The notes: generated by a model not told the origin, from the letters alone. A DNA stretch of 64,000 bases from Candidatus Pantoea gossypiicola (GCF_008632075.1 NZ_VWVM01000001.1:372001-436000); one strand, 5' to 3'; counted from the first letter of the stretch, positions 17,031 through 25,367 are shown. A program made the numbers and translations.

Positions 17031-18428
17031 TTATTTAGATGCATTCTGTTTTATTTCTGCATAACGGGCAGTCAGTTGCTTCAGATGCATCTCCAGCTGA
17101 GCTTTGGCAGCAGCAGGCAGAGGTTCGCCCGCGGGATTTTGTGACAATGCCCTTAGCTGCTCTTCAGCCGGTATCGATTGGCTGAAAGACTGCATGGCTG
17201 AAAAAACGACTGACTTCAGCTCACTGACCGTTATGTATTTACCTTTCTGCTCATCAAGCCCGTTAAGTCTGTCGCTGAGTGTTTGTAGCGTTGTCATTCC
17301 CTGATACCAGTCAGCAAGATGTTCTGTCGGTAATGCAATCGCATTGAGTTGCTGCTGCCAGTTTTGTGCCAGAGGTTTAGCCTGCTCTGGCGAAAGCACC
17401 TGCGCCTGTTTTACAAGCTGTCGACTGAAGTCAATATTCCAGTCAGGCGGCAACTTATCCAGCCGGGCAAGCTGCCGCTGTGTCTGTGCGATAAGATCCT
17501 GCGGTAACGGAGTCTGCTGACGCAACATCCCCAACTGTTCAGACGTAAGAGGTGCAGGGAACGGAGCCAGTGAAGCAGCAAGCTGATTCTGTAGAGGGTC
17601 TGGACGGTGTAGAAAATGCCAGCTCCACACTGAAACTATGCTTATTACCAGCATGGTACACATCCCGGCGGAGAAGGATTTCCCTTTTTTTATCGGAGTG
17701 GACATAGCAGCCAGCACTTCCACGTTCGGCTGCTGTTCCGGCTGCGCAACGTAAGCCCTCTTCACTGCACTCTCTGACATATCTTCATCCGGACCACCAG
17801 CAAAGTCTCTGGTGGATGCTGTCGCATCATTCATCACGGTGGCTGGCAGCACAATACCTGGCTGAATGTTCGACCCGGTACTATCGCTGTTTTCCAGCCG
17901 GACAGCACTGTTGTGCATCAGGGTACGCAACGTATCGAGCTGACTCAGATGCTTAAGTTCCAGACGCTGCAGTACCTCTCCGAGTCCGGTAAGCAGTTGC
18001 TCCGCCCGATACAGCTGGCTGAGGTCGCTGTAATTCAGCGGCAGCGAGCGCATCCGTTGCTGCAGGCGCTGACTCAGGCTGCTGAGGATTTCCATGCGCG
18101 CGTGGACTGGCTGCGGCCATAGCGCCCCCCACTGATGGCTTATCAGGGCCTCAAGTATCGCCAGCCCTTCATTGAGCCCGAGTAAACCGGTCAGTTGTGT
18201 ACGCGCAAGCGTATACCAGGCTGCTGTTTGCAATTCCACACCGTTCTGCTCAAACAGTGAGAGACAGAGTTTTTCGACATAATGCCAGTTCACATCCGGG
18301 CGAGCCGGATGCGTCAGCTTACTCAGTTCATGACGCAGGGTGGCATAGTCCGGTAGCGTGCGCGGGTCGCCGCCGGTTTTAATTTTTCGCGGGTTGATGT
18401 CATTCATGACCAGTTGTCCATTTGACAT
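17031..18428 (-). CDS. vasL: orphan type VI secretion VasL/ImpA-like protein
   Basis: 465 residues. The N-terminus (about 10-150; PDVNWHYVEKLCLSLFEQNGVELQTA) is the ImpA N-terminal domain of TssA-type proteins. A single membrane helix lies at about 253-270 (MCTMLVISIVSVWSWHFL), and a VasL-type C-terminal domain follows. VasL proteins are accessory components of some type VI secretion systems. No other intact T6SS gene is in the window, and the sequence just upstream is a truncated coding remnant, so this is probably the last survivor of a deleted cluster. The reading frame is intact, so decay is recent or the gene is kept for another reason. Confidence 0.78.
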   Translation of the reverse strand: MSNGQLVMNDINPRKIKTGGDPRTLPDYATLRHELSKLTHPARPDVNWHYVEKLCLSLFEQNGVELQTAAWYTLARTQLTGLLGLNEGLAILEALISHQWGALWPQPVHARMEILSSLSQRLQQRMRSLPLNYSDLSQLYRAEQLLTGLGEVLQRLELKHLSQLDTLRTLMHNSAVRLENSDSTGSNIQPGIVLPATVMNDATASTRDFAGGPDEDMSESAVKRAYVAQPEQQPNVEVLAAMSTPIKKGKSFSAGMCTMLVISIVSVWSWHFLHRPDPLQNQLAASLAPFPAPLTSEQLGMLRQQTPLPQDLIAQTQRQLARLDKLPPDWNIDFSRQLVKQAQVLSPEQAKPLAQNWQQQLNAIALPTEHLADWYQGMTTLQTLSDRLNGLDEQKGKYITVSELKSVVFSAMQSFSQSIPAEEQLRALSQNPAGEPLPAAAKAQLEMHLKQLTARYAEIKQNASK

Positions 18429-18453
18429 ATAAGGAGCTATTGAAAGTTATTGC

Positions 18454-18590
18454 TTATGCGGCTTGGCTTTCTGCATATTCGAGACTCTGCAGATACTGTA
18501 GCGCCACCGGGTCAGCAATATATTCAACCTGCCCATGATGACGCTCAACCTCATCGATTATCCGGCTGAGCTCGACCCGGAAAACGCCTT
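18454..18590 (-). pseudogene. C-terminal remnant of an unidentified gene
   Basis: Reading from about 18590 to the TAA at 18454-18456 gives some 44 coding-like residues (RVELSRIIDEVERHH, then IADPVALQYLQSLEYAE) with no start codon and a stop immediately before them in frame. It ends 25 bases before the vasL-like gene on the same strand, so it is probably the tail of a former T6SS neighbour. Parent not identified. Confidence 0.45.
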
Positions 18591-18716
18591 ACGCTGCTTA
18601 AATCGCCCATTAATATTGATTAATGCTCTTACCGCGACATAAATACCCCAGGCAATGACGCCAGGAATAACCAGGATAATACCTGCTGCATTGTCATCTT
18701 TTTTTCTTCGCGCCAT
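18558..18716 (-). CDS. small single-span membrane protein, possibly truncated by fusion
   Basis: 52 residues from ATG at 18716, with GGAAAGAG upstream. A basic N-terminus (MARRKKDD) is followed by one hydrophobic helix at about residues 11-31 and a basic stretch. The last ten residues (KAFSGSSSAG) run into the other frame of the downstream gene remnant, so the natural C-terminus may have been lost at a deletion joint. No family recognised. Confidence 0.45.
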   Translation of the reverse strand: MARRKKDDNAAGIILVIPGVIAWGIYVAVRALININGRFKQRKAFSGSSSAG

Positions 18717-18865
18717 GTTTTATCTCTTTCCTTTTTTCTTTCAATCCTGATTATTTAATCTGAATAACGGGCAAGGGACCTTTGCCATAACAGATTAATA
18801 CTGATTCCCTGAGCAAATCGGTAAATGAGTATATCCGGGCTTACTGGCCATATAGAGGGGAGCGC

Positions 18866-19381
18866 ATGTGGGCTGTCGTTGCGCTGTTCTGGCACGATCT
18901 GCGCAGCACGCAGGCCTCTGCCGGGCTGATGTGGGGCATTGGTTTGAGTGCGCTGGGCACGCTGGGATTTTCATTCGGCAATATGATCAGTCAGAGGCAT
19001 CAGCGTCTGCAACGCGACGTGCTGACAACGAACAGTTACGGCATGTTATACGGTGCGCTGATAATGGGACTGGTCTCACTGCTACAGGGTGTATCACTAC
19101 AGCCAACATGGAATGTCCAGTGGATTAGCGCATTAACCTATCTGGCTATCGTCGGATCAGTAATGGGTTTCGGGGCCTACTTTACGCTGGTGGGACGTAT
19201 CGGAGCCAGTCGGGCTGCCTACACAACGGTTCTGTTTCCGCTGGTTGCGCTGGCACTCTCGACCCGTTTTGAGGGTTATGAGTGGCATGTCAGCGCCATC
19301 CCTGGCCTTGTCATGATTCTACTGGGCAATATTGTGATGTTTGCCCGCTGGCCGACAAGCCGTCGCCAGGTAATCATCTGA
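18866..19381 (+). pseudogene. 5'-truncated DMT (EamA) family transporter
   Basis: 171 residues that begin in the middle of a drug/metabolite transporter. What remains is the second EamA repeat with about five membrane helices, including [35 protein letters not shown] and ASRAAYTTVLFPLVALALS. Full-length members have about 290-300 residues and ten helices; the first repeat is missing. Sequence before the ATG is open for a short way but is polar and unlike a transporter. An accidental GAGGGGAG lies before the ATG, so the half protein could still be translated. The break sits beside the T6SS remnant, consistent with a deletion scar near 18.72-18.87 kb. Confidence 0.75.
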
Positions 19382-19417
19382 CGCGGAGGCGGGCTCAGGC
19401 CCGCGTCCGGATGAGCA

Positions 19418-19651
19418 TTAAGCCCACTGCTGCTGAAGGAGTTTCTGTGGTTGATTAATCGCTTTACGCGCAATCCAGTAGAGCAGAACACGCTCATCGT
19501 CACTATCACGATCGGCCATCGACAAAAGCTTCAATGCCAGCGTCGATTTGGTCACAGGCTGTTGTTCTGTACTGAGTTCAATCACCGCCTGACCGATGAT
19601 GCAGCAAACTTCGTCCTCACTGGTGGTGGATTCATATGTCCGGTCTTTCAT
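19418..19651 (-). CDS. YmgB/AriR-like small regulator
   Basis: 77 residues. The pattern (CCIIGQAVIELSTEQQPVTKSTLALKLLSMADRDSDDERVLLYWIARKAI) matches the YmgB/AriR family of small helical proteins: a paired helix, an acidic loop, then a final helix. E. coli AriR affects acid resistance and biofilm. It stands alone between the transporter remnant and yhjX, with AGGAGG six bases before the start. Confidence 0.65.
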   Translation of the reverse strand: MKDRTYESTTSEDEVCCIIGQAVIELSTEQQPVTKSTLALKLLSMADRDSDDERVLLYWIARKAINQPQKLLQQQWA

Positions 19652-19816
19652 ATTTCCTCCTGATAAGTGAACTATCAGCCTGGCAAAAGATCCCCAAGCC
19701 TGCTCACATAACCGGCTCGCTGAAACATTCTATTACGGGTGGTTACGCTTATTTATTAAGCTGCCGCTTTGGTTACTTTTAACGCAATGTTGCATTATCG
19801 CTGCACACTTGCGTTG

Positions 19817-19868
19817 TGTCATTCATACCGTCTGAATGGCATTTCATTCCCTGATACGTTCCGTTCAT
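19817..19868 (+). promoter_or_regulatory. three YpdB (PyrR) boxes at 21-bp spacing upstream of yhjX
   Basis: TGTCATTCAT (19817-19826), GGCATTTCAT (19838-19847) and TTCCGTTCAT (19859-19868), each separated by exactly 11 bases. The middle copy is identical to the GGCATTTCAT half site reported for E. coli YpdB at the yhjX promoter, where two copies are 11 bases apart. All three share TTCAT on one helical face (two turns apart), as expected for a LytTR-type activator. The yhjX start is 78 bases downstream, and ypdB lies 12 kb away in the window. Confidence 0.8.
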
Positions 19869-19946
19869 ACCTTTGCTGCTCACGCGCGCGAATCACTGCT
19901 TTATTCTGACCGCAGTTTCCAGATTCCCGGACGGGAGAGATAAATT

Positions 19947-21173
19947 ATGAACCAGACTCAACAGGCTTCTTACCAGCGTTCCCGCTGGCTTACATTGTTC
20001 GGAACGGTAATCACTCAGTTTGCGCTGGGGTCAGTTTATACATGGAGTTTGTTCAACGGTCAGCTATCACAGAAGCTGGATGCACCGATCAGTCAGGTCG
20101 CATTTTCCTTTGGCCTGCTGAGCTTAGGGCTGGCTATCGCCTCTTCACTGGCTGGAAAATTACAGGAACGTTTTGGCGTACGCCGCGTCACTATCGGCGC
20201 GGGTGTACTGATGGCGCTGGGCTTCTGGCTCACCGCACACGCGAATAACCTGATGATGCTCTACTTCAGTGCCGGGCTGCTGGTCGGTCTGGCCGATGGT
20301 GCCGGTTACCTGATGACGCTGTCAAACTGCGTGAAATGGTTCCCGGAGCGTAAAGGGATGATCTCTGCCTGTGCGATTGGCGCTTACGGCCTTGGCAGTC
20401 TGGGATTCAAGTTTATCTGCGGAGCACTGCTGGCTACGGTCGGTCTGGAGCAGACCTTTATGATCTGGGGCGTGCTTGCCATGTCGATGATTATTACTGG
20501 TGCGCTGCTGATGCGTGAAGCGCCACTGCAGCAGACCCGGACCATCACCCCAGGTCAGCAACATGCGCGGGATTACACGCTGGCACAGTCAGTGCGTCTG
20601 CCGCAGTACTGGATGCTGGCGCTGATGTTCCTGACCGCCTGTATGAGTGGACTCTATGTGATAGGGGTTGCCAAAGATATCGGCGAAGGTCTGGTGCATC
20701 TCTCCACGCAGACTGCTGCCAGCGCAGTTACGGTGATAGCGATTGCTAATCTGAGTGGTCGTCTGGTGCTGGGCGTGCTTTCTGACAAAATGCTGCGTAT
20801 CCGGGTCATTTCGCTGGCGCAAATTGTGTCACTGATCGGGATGAGCGTGCTGCTGTTCACCCGAATGAATGAGATGACCTTCTTCCTGTCACTCGCCTGT
20901 GTGGCCTTTAGCTTTGGCGGGACCATCACGGTGTTCCCATCACTGGTCAGTGATTTTTTCGGCCTCAACAACCTGACAAAAAACTATGGCCTGCTCTATC
21001 TGGGCTTTGGTATCGGAAGCGTGCTGGGCTCGCTGGTCGCCTCGCTGTTTGGTGGTTTCACCGTTACCTTCAGCCTGATTATGACGCTGCTGGTCATCTC
21101 CCTGTTCCTGTCGCTCACCATCCGACTGCCGCAGAGTTCCGTAACAGCAGAACCGGTGTTACAACGCCACTAA
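19947..21173 (+). CDS. yhjX: MFS transporter YhjX (pyruvate-inducible, OFA-type)
   Basis: 408 residues, 12 membrane helices, nearly colinear with E. coli YhjX: RSRWLTLFGTVITQFALGSVYTWSLFN at the start, then QVAFSFGLLSLGLA, YLMTLSNCVKWFPERKGMIS (the MFS loop) and GGTITVFPSLVSDFFGLNNL. It belongs to the oxalate/formate antiporter branch; E. coli YhjX is the main target of the pyruvate-sensing YpdA/YpdB system. Three matching YpdB boxes lie upstream. GGGAGA precedes the ATG. In E. coli this gene is far from ypdAB, whereas here they are within 11 kb. Confidence 0.9.
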   Translation: MNQTQQASYQRSRWLTLFGTVITQFALGSVYTWSLFNGQLSQKLDAPISQVAFSFGLLSLGLAIASSLAGKLQERFGVRRVTIGAGVLMALGFWLTAHANNLMMLYFSAGLLVGLADGAGYLMTLSNCVKWFPERKGMISACAIGAYGLGSLGFKFICGALLATVGLEQTFMIWGVLAMSMIITGALLMREAPLQQTRTITPGQQHARDYTLAQSVRLPQYWMLALMFLTACMSGLYVIGVAKDIGEGLVHLSTQTAASAVTVIAIANLSGRLVLGVLSDKMLRIRVISLAQIVSLIGMSVLLFTRMNEMTFFLSLACVAFSFGGTITVFPSLVSDFFGLNNLTKNYGLLYLGFGIGSVLGSLVASLFGGFTVTFSLIMTLLVISLFLSLTIRLPQSSVTAEPVLQRH

Positions 21174-21186
21174 CTTTACGGGCAAC

Positions 21187-21218
21187 GTTAACGGGCCGCC
21201 ATTGCGCGGCCCGCTAAC
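21187..21218. terminator. hairpin terminator between convergent genes
   Basis: A 13-bp stem with one mismatch (GTTAACGGGCCGC / GCGGCCCGCTAAC) between the ends of yhjX and the lactonase gene. The T-run is weak on both strands. Confidence 0.6.
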
Positions 21219-21220
21219 CT

Positions 21221-22096
21221 TTAGCCGCGGAATCGCGGCTCTGCTATTCCCGCCACCGCGACGTCCACGGCAAAGATATCGCCTGACTGCGGATAGCGTG
21301 CCAGTTCCTCTTCAGTGCGATCTTCCCGTGAACTGGTGATAAACAGCGTTTTAAGATCGGCACCGCCAAAGGCCACCATAGTTGGCCACTTCACCGGCAG
21401 CAGGATCTCATCAACGATTTCGCTGCTCTGGGGATCGATACGCACCACGCGTCCGCCATCAAACTGTGCAGACCAGTAGAAACCTTCGCTATCCACCGCG
21501 GCACCATCCGGTAATCCCCCTTTCGCGTCAAAACGACGGAACAGCGTGCGTTCACCCGGTTCGCCCTGCTCGTTTAACGGATAGCGATAGAGCGACTCAT
21601 TCGGTGTATCGCTGTGATACATCCATTGCCGGTCCGGAGAAAATGCCAGCCCGTTGGAAATTTTAATGTCCTGCGCCTTCACTTCCAGTTTCAGGTCAGG
21701 CGTTACGCGGCACAGCAGCCCGCCGTTTTTGTCCTGCGGTTCCCACAGGCTGCCGCACCAGAAGTTACCCCATGGATCCACACGGCCATCATTAAAGCGA
21801 CTTTGTGCCGCCACACCGGGATTCTCTGCAATCTTTTTCTCTGGTTTACCCTGCGCATCCAGCAGCCAGACACCATTGCGCAATGCGGCTATCAGCCCGC
21901 CCTGTTCACGCAGACCGATGCATCCTACCTCTTCCGCCTGCGGGAAGGTCTGCAATTCACTGCTGACCGGATCAAAACGGTGAATGGCCGGAGCCAGAAT
22001 ATCGACGCAATAGAGTACCTGTTCTTCTACTGACCAGAGCGGGCATTCCCCCAGTTCAGCCTGTAACGCCAGAATATTTTTTACGTTATGCGCCAT
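21221..22096 (-). CDS. SMP-30/gluconolactonase family lactonase
   Basis: 291 residues, the usual size for SMP-30/regucalcin-like six-bladed beta-propellers. Metal-site markers are visible: Glu in LGECPLWS near residue 17, Asn/Asp in NDGRVDPWGNFWCGSL (about 102-117), ISNGLAFSPDRQWMYHSDT (about 146-164) and PDGAAVDSEGFYWSA (about 195-209). Such enzymes open sugar or other lactones, using one divalent metal. The gene stands alone on the minus strand, so the substrate cannot be told from context. Confidence 0.88.
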   Translation of the reverse strand: MAHNVKNILALQAELGECPLWSVEEQVLYCVDILAPAIHRFDPVSSELQTFPQAEEVGCIGLREQGGLIAALRNGVWLLDAQGKPEKKIAENPGVAAQSRFNDGRVDPWGNFWCGSLWEPQDKNGGLLCRVTPDLKLEVKAQDIKISNGLAFSPDRQWMYHSDTPNESLYRYPLNEQGEPGERTLFRRFDAKGGLPDGAAVDSEGFYWSAQFDGGRVVRIDPQSSEIVDEILLPVKWPTMVAFGGADLKTLFITSSREDRTEEELARYPQSGDIFAVDVAVAGIAEPRFRG

Positions 22097-22359
22097 GTTT
22101 CTCTCCCATTAAAATGACATGCTAATAATGTAGTGGTAAAAACTTTCAAATGAGAATTATTTTCTCTTGATTTTAAGACTATTCTCTTTGATAGTATTTA
22201 ATATTCAGCTCATTCCGATTTTCTTATTTACCGCCGCGGAAAAATAGATCACTCTGAAATATTCCGTCATATCTTCTTAAATAACTCTACAAAGCCTGCA
22301 TCTTCACTCCACTTTTCCAGCGTAGTGTCGTAGTCATTGGAAAAGAGGAGAGGCTTCCG

Positions 22360-22533
22360 ATGAAAAGATCAATTAAAGTCGCTTCGGTGATTGTGCTGAT
22401 GACATTATTAAGCGGTTGTATCATCAGCCCCAGACACGACAATGGCTGGCACCGCGGGGGTGGCGGCGGATATCATGGAGGCTACTATGGAGGTTATCAC
22501 GGTGGGTATCACGGCGGTCACCATCGCCACTAA
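22360..22533 (+). CDS. small Gly/His-rich lipoprotein
   Basis: 57 residues. The signal peptide ends in a lipobox LLSGC (Cys 20). The mature part is built from repeated GGY/YHGG units and ends HHRH. Start at ATG 22360, with GAGGAG 10 bases upstream. A palindromic terminator follows at 22580. Short Gly/Tyr/His-rich envelope lipoproteins occur widely in Pantoea and Erwinia; the His clusters could bind metal. No known function. Confidence 0.7.
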   Translation: MKRSIKVASVIVLMTLLSGCIISPRHDNGWHRGGGGGYHGGYYGGYHGGYHGGHHRH

Positions 22534-22577
22534 CGGGCAAAGATGTCACACAGCATAAAATAAAAGCATTAAACTTT

Positions 22578-22606
22578 AAGGGCGGGATAATTATCCCGCC
22601 CGTTTT
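22578..22606. terminator. rho-independent terminator
   Basis: Perfect palindrome GGGCGGGATAA / TTATCCCGCCC (22580-22601) followed by GTTTTATT, between two convergent lipoprotein genes. It is flanked by AAACTTTAA on the other side, so it can act in both directions. Confidence 0.85.
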
Positions 22607-22608
22607 AT

Positions 22609-22890
22609 TCAGCTTTTCAGCGCATAATTACACTGAAACCAGACTTTCTTCAGCCCCGGAATATGACTTTCCTGGGCAGGCAGCGCCTCAACTTTATCAA
22701 ATCCTTTATTGCTGCAGTAATTCGCCAGATCGATATCCATCGCATCACGATTAACCTTTACCGGGTCATAACGGTATTGCACGGTATTCGAGCTGGGATC
22801 TTCATCAACGCGTTCAAATGCCCCGGGTTTGCTGGCAGTACATCCACTCAGCAGAATCAGCGCCAGTGCGCCGGTAATTAATTTTTTCAT
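22609..22890 (-). CDS. YecR-like small lipoprotein
   Basis: 93 residues. The signal peptide has lipobox LLSGC (Cys 17). The mature domain contains EDPSSNTVQYRYDP, then two Cys residues (ANYCSNKG and WFQCNYAL) that may form a disulfide. The layout resembles the YecR-type lipoproteins of enterobacteria (structural protein of unknown role, FlhDC-linked in E. coli). Assigned by similarity of pattern only. Confidence 0.6.
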   Translation of the reverse strand: MKKLITGALALILLSGCTASKPGAFERVDEDPSSNTVQYRYDPVKVNRDAMDIDLANYCSNKGFDKVEALPAQESHIPGLKKVWFQCNYALKS

Positions 22891-22970
22891 TTAGTTATCC
22901 TCACGTTGCCACGCAGTGTATGACGCAGCATGCCGCGCATCCATAGGATTAATGCGCGAAAAATCAAAAC

Positions 22971-23140
22971 TTGATAAGATTTTACCGATTAATGTAATAC
23001 GATTAAACGGCTATCACTATCATTCTAAACGTGACAGGATGTAATCAGACCAAACGAAGACTGCACCACACCAGGAAATGTCAAAAATAAGAAATCTGTT
23101 CCTCTCTCTTCCCTGCCCGCGCTTAGCGGGCTTTTTTTCG
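22971..23140 (+). ncRNA. candidate orphan small RNA
   Basis: A strong plus-strand terminator (GCCCGC-gctta-GCGGGC then seven T, 23115-23138) has no plus-strand gene before it. About 110-130 bases upstream is a promoter-like pair, TTGATA (22971) and TAATAC (22995) with an 18-base spacer. The predicted transcript is about 130 bases from near 23007, with a pyrimidine-rich stretch (CCTCTCTCTTCCC) just before the terminator, as in many Hfq-bound sRNAs. A GATAGT/GATAGC pair on the other strand at 23009-23027 could be a poor Fur box. No known sRNA recognised. Confidence 0.4.
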
Positions 23141-23156
23141 CCCGCTGTACGCTGAT

Positions 23157-23963
23157 TTACTGGCCTGTCATAGCAACCATTCTACGTAACAGATTAGCGG
23201 CGCGCTTGTCAGGTAATGCCAGAATGGCACTGTAGAGATCAATCGACATGGCACACAGCGAAGAGCGATCCACCGCCGTGTCGGCAGGCATATTCAGCTG
23301 CTGCAGCTTGTCGCCCCACTTCAGATAAAGCCGACCGACAATCTTTTGCAGATCATCCTGCGCCTGGATCTTTTCAAGGGGCTGTTCGGGTGGCGGGCTA
23401 TTGAGCAGCAACAGCTCCATGGCATCAGCCTCTTTCTGATTCAGCGACGCTGAGAGTGTGGTCTGCAAATTGATGCCACCACTCACCTGCGGATAGAGAT
23501 AACGGAAGCAGAGGCCCGGATCGATTTGGTTCAGTGCCCGCATCTCTTCAACCGAGACGCTGATATAGTTAACGACCGCCGCATCTGTTCCGCGCATCAG
23601 TCGCTGATTAATCACCTCAATCAGCCAGCCACGCAGTTCACCCGTCGCCCTGTCAGGCTGCTCGCCCGCACGGATCCGTCTGGTGAGTTCCTGAGTCAGT
23701 AACAGCCATAATGCCGGTTCCTGCGTCTGCAATACCCGATAGCCAGGCATCTTTGCCAGTTGATTCACCGCCTGCTCATGCTGAGCAGTCTGCTGCTGAT
23801 GCGGCGCGACCCAGCTGAACCAGAGCAGATTTGCCACTATCAGTGGCAGCAGAAAGAGGATCAGCCCCTGCCACAAACGCAGCCGGGTGGTTCTGATGAG
23901 CACAATGACAATCAGCGCCAGCAGCGCAAACGCGGCCAGCGTAATAAAAAGCAGAGAATTCAT
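23157..23963 (-). CDS. hypothetical membrane-anchored protein
   Basis: 268 residues. Two hydrophobic helices (about 3-24 and 31-51) at the N-terminus are followed by a soluble, helical domain (60-268) rich in Gln and Leu, with no recognised motif. It ends beside the sRNA-like terminator and starts 9 bases after the stop of the universal stress gene, so both are probably in one transcript. Function unknown. Confidence 0.65.
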   Translation of the reverse strand: MNSLLFITLAAFALLALIVIVLIRTTRLRLWQGLILFLLPLIVANLLWFSWVAPHQQQTAQHEQAVNQLAKMPGYRVLQTQEPALWLLLTQELTRRIRAGEQPDRATGELRGWLIEVINQRLMRGTDAAVVNYISVSVEEMRALNQIDPGLCFRYLYPQVSGGINLQTTLSASLNQKEADAMELLLLNSPPPEQPLEKIQAQDDLQKIVGRLYLKWGDKLQQLNMPADTAVDRSSLCAMSIDLYSAILALPDKRAANLLRRMVAMTGQ

Positions 23964-23972
23964 ACTGCGGGA

Positions 23973-24425
23973 TTAATCCTTACGCACATCGATCAGCACA
24001 GGACAGTGAGCACGCTCAATAACTGATGCGCTGACCGAGCCTTTTAACAGCCGATTAAAAGAAGAGAGATGGCGACGTCCCATGATAATCATGCTGGCTT
24101 TAAGCTGTTGCGACTGGGCAACGATGGTGTCTGCTGCGTCACCTGCCAGAATCATGCCACGCGCATTAATGCCCGCGCGCAATAACGGTGCCAGCGCATG
24201 GCGCACCACCATTTCTGCTGTATTCTGCTCATCCTGCGCCGCCACAAAATCGGCGGGATCTTCACCAGCATCGATTTCCATTGGCTGATTGCAGGAGGAG
24301 TAAGCAGGATCAACACAGCACAGCACCACCACATCGGCGCGATGCGCCAGCGCTTCTTCAATGGTTAAGGCAACCACTTTCTCCGCGACCGGAGAGTGAT
24401 CAATAGCCATCAGCAGGGTTTTCAT
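23973..24425 (-). CDS. universal stress protein (UspA superfamily)
   Basis: 150 residues. It starts MKTLLMAIDHSPVAEKVV, the nucleotide-binding first strand of Usp proteins with Asp 9. The C-terminal ATP loop reads MGRRHLSSFNRLLKGSVSASVI, where the usual form is G-x2-G-x9-G-S; the second Gly is His here, so ATP binding may be altered. It sits between the IclR regulator and the membrane-anchored unknown on the same strand. Cytosolic; role in stress survival inferred from the family only. Confidence 0.85.
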   Translation of the reverse strand: MKTLLMAIDHSPVAEKVVALTIEEALAHRADVVVLCCVDPAYSSCNQPMEIDAGEDPADFVAAQDEQNTAEMVVRHALAPLLRAGINARGMILAGDAADTIVAQSQQLKASMIIMGRRHLSSFNRLLKGSVSASVIERAHCPVLIDVRKD

Positions 24426-24432
24426 CAGATGC

Positions 24433-25218
24433 TTATCCTTCTATCGCGGCGACTTTGCCGATTTCACGCACCAGCGCCTCTTTGCACTTCAGCATCTCGT
24501 CACGAAAACGGGCTTCGTGACGCAGAAAACGTGCAGAGGGCACCAGCAAAGAGACAGAAAAGCGACCAAACAGTGTATCCAGTGCAAACGCCATGGTAGA
24601 GATACCTTCCAGCGTTTCACCGCGATCCACAGCGATACCGGTTTCGCGCACTTCCCTGATAAGTTGCAGTAACTGCGGCAGTGTTTTCACCGTCATATCG
24701 GTTAACTCCTGCCAGGCGTCACCGACGATCGTCCGCACATCTTTTTCACACTCCAGCGCCAGCAGTGCCCGTCCACCGGAGGTGCTGTAGAGCGGCAGAT
24801 TGAGTCCCATATGCGGAACGACCCGCAGCTCCCGCGACGCGACCACGTGGTGAATAATTGCCAGCTGGCTGCCGCTGGCGCGCGCCAGCGAGACGGTTTC
24901 ATTGGTATCGGAAGAGAGTTTTTCCAGCAGCGGACTGACCAGGTCGACCACATCGGTGTGGACGCTGGAGATCAGTTTTAACAGTGCCGGCCCCAGCCGC
25001 AATCCGCCTGCCCCGCTGCTGCGCACCAGCTCGGCGCTGTCGAGCGCGGCAACGATACGCTGCACCGTTGAACGGGGCAGTTCTACTGCCTGAGCAATCT
25101 CGCCGAGGCTCATGCCGCCCGGCTGTTCGCCCAGCGCATTAAGAATTTTTGCCGCACGGGCGATGACCTGAATACCGCCCGTTTTTTCATCCTCACGGCT
25201 GGAGGGTTGATGTGCCAT
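24433..25218 (-). CDS. IclR-family transcriptional regulator
   Basis: 261 residues from the ATG at 25218, preferred over a longer frame because AGGACG precedes it and the length then fits the family. Winged helix-turn-helix at about 20-80 (GGMSLGEIAQAVELPRSTVQRIVAAL), then the IclR effector domain (about 95-255; SLARASGSQLAIIHHVVASRELR and GRALLAL). Divergent from an MFS/HlyD efflux pair, with two 19-bp direct repeats in between, so it probably controls that pump. Ligand unknown. Confidence 0.88.
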   Translation of the reverse strand: MAHQPSSREDEKTGGIQVIARAAKILNALGEQPGGMSLGEIAQAVELPRSTVQRIVAALDSAELVRSSGAGGLRLGPALLKLISSVHTDVVDLVSPLLEKLSSDTNETVSLARASGSQLAIIHHVVASRELRVVPHMGLNLPLYSTSGGRALLALECEKDVRTIVGDAWQELTDMTVKTLPQLLQLIREVRETGIAVDRGETLEGISTMAFALDTLFGRFSVSLLVPSARFLRHEARFRDEMLKCKEALVREIGKVAAIEG

Positions 25219-25275
25219 AGCGTCGTCCTGTTTGAGCTGCCTTACTGTAGCGCGAATGCCGCACTTTTTACAGCC

Positions 25276-25339
25276 TGTACCACATTGCAATACAGCATAC
25301 CGGGATGTAATATCACGCCCTGTATCACATCGCAGTACA
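25276..25339. promoter_or_regulatory. 19-bp direct repeat, candidate IclR operator
   Basis: TGTACCACATTGCAATACA (25276-25294) and TGTATCACATCGCAGTACA (25321-25339) differ at three positions and lie 45 bp apart between the regulator and the efflux genes. Each has TGTA and TACA at its ends, as in the semi-palindromic sites of IclR-type regulators. Confidence 0.65.
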
Positions 25340-25367
25340 CTGCATCATAATAACGAGATCGCCTGCA

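Noticed and set aside
16927-17037. 37-codon frame before the vasL end
   Set aside because: No recognisable product and no clear ribosome site; it overlaps the composition change at the island junction.
17031-18716. Functional type VI secretion system
   Set aside because: Only an orphan accessory gene and fragments are present; no sheath, baseplate, ClpV or membrane complex genes are in the window.
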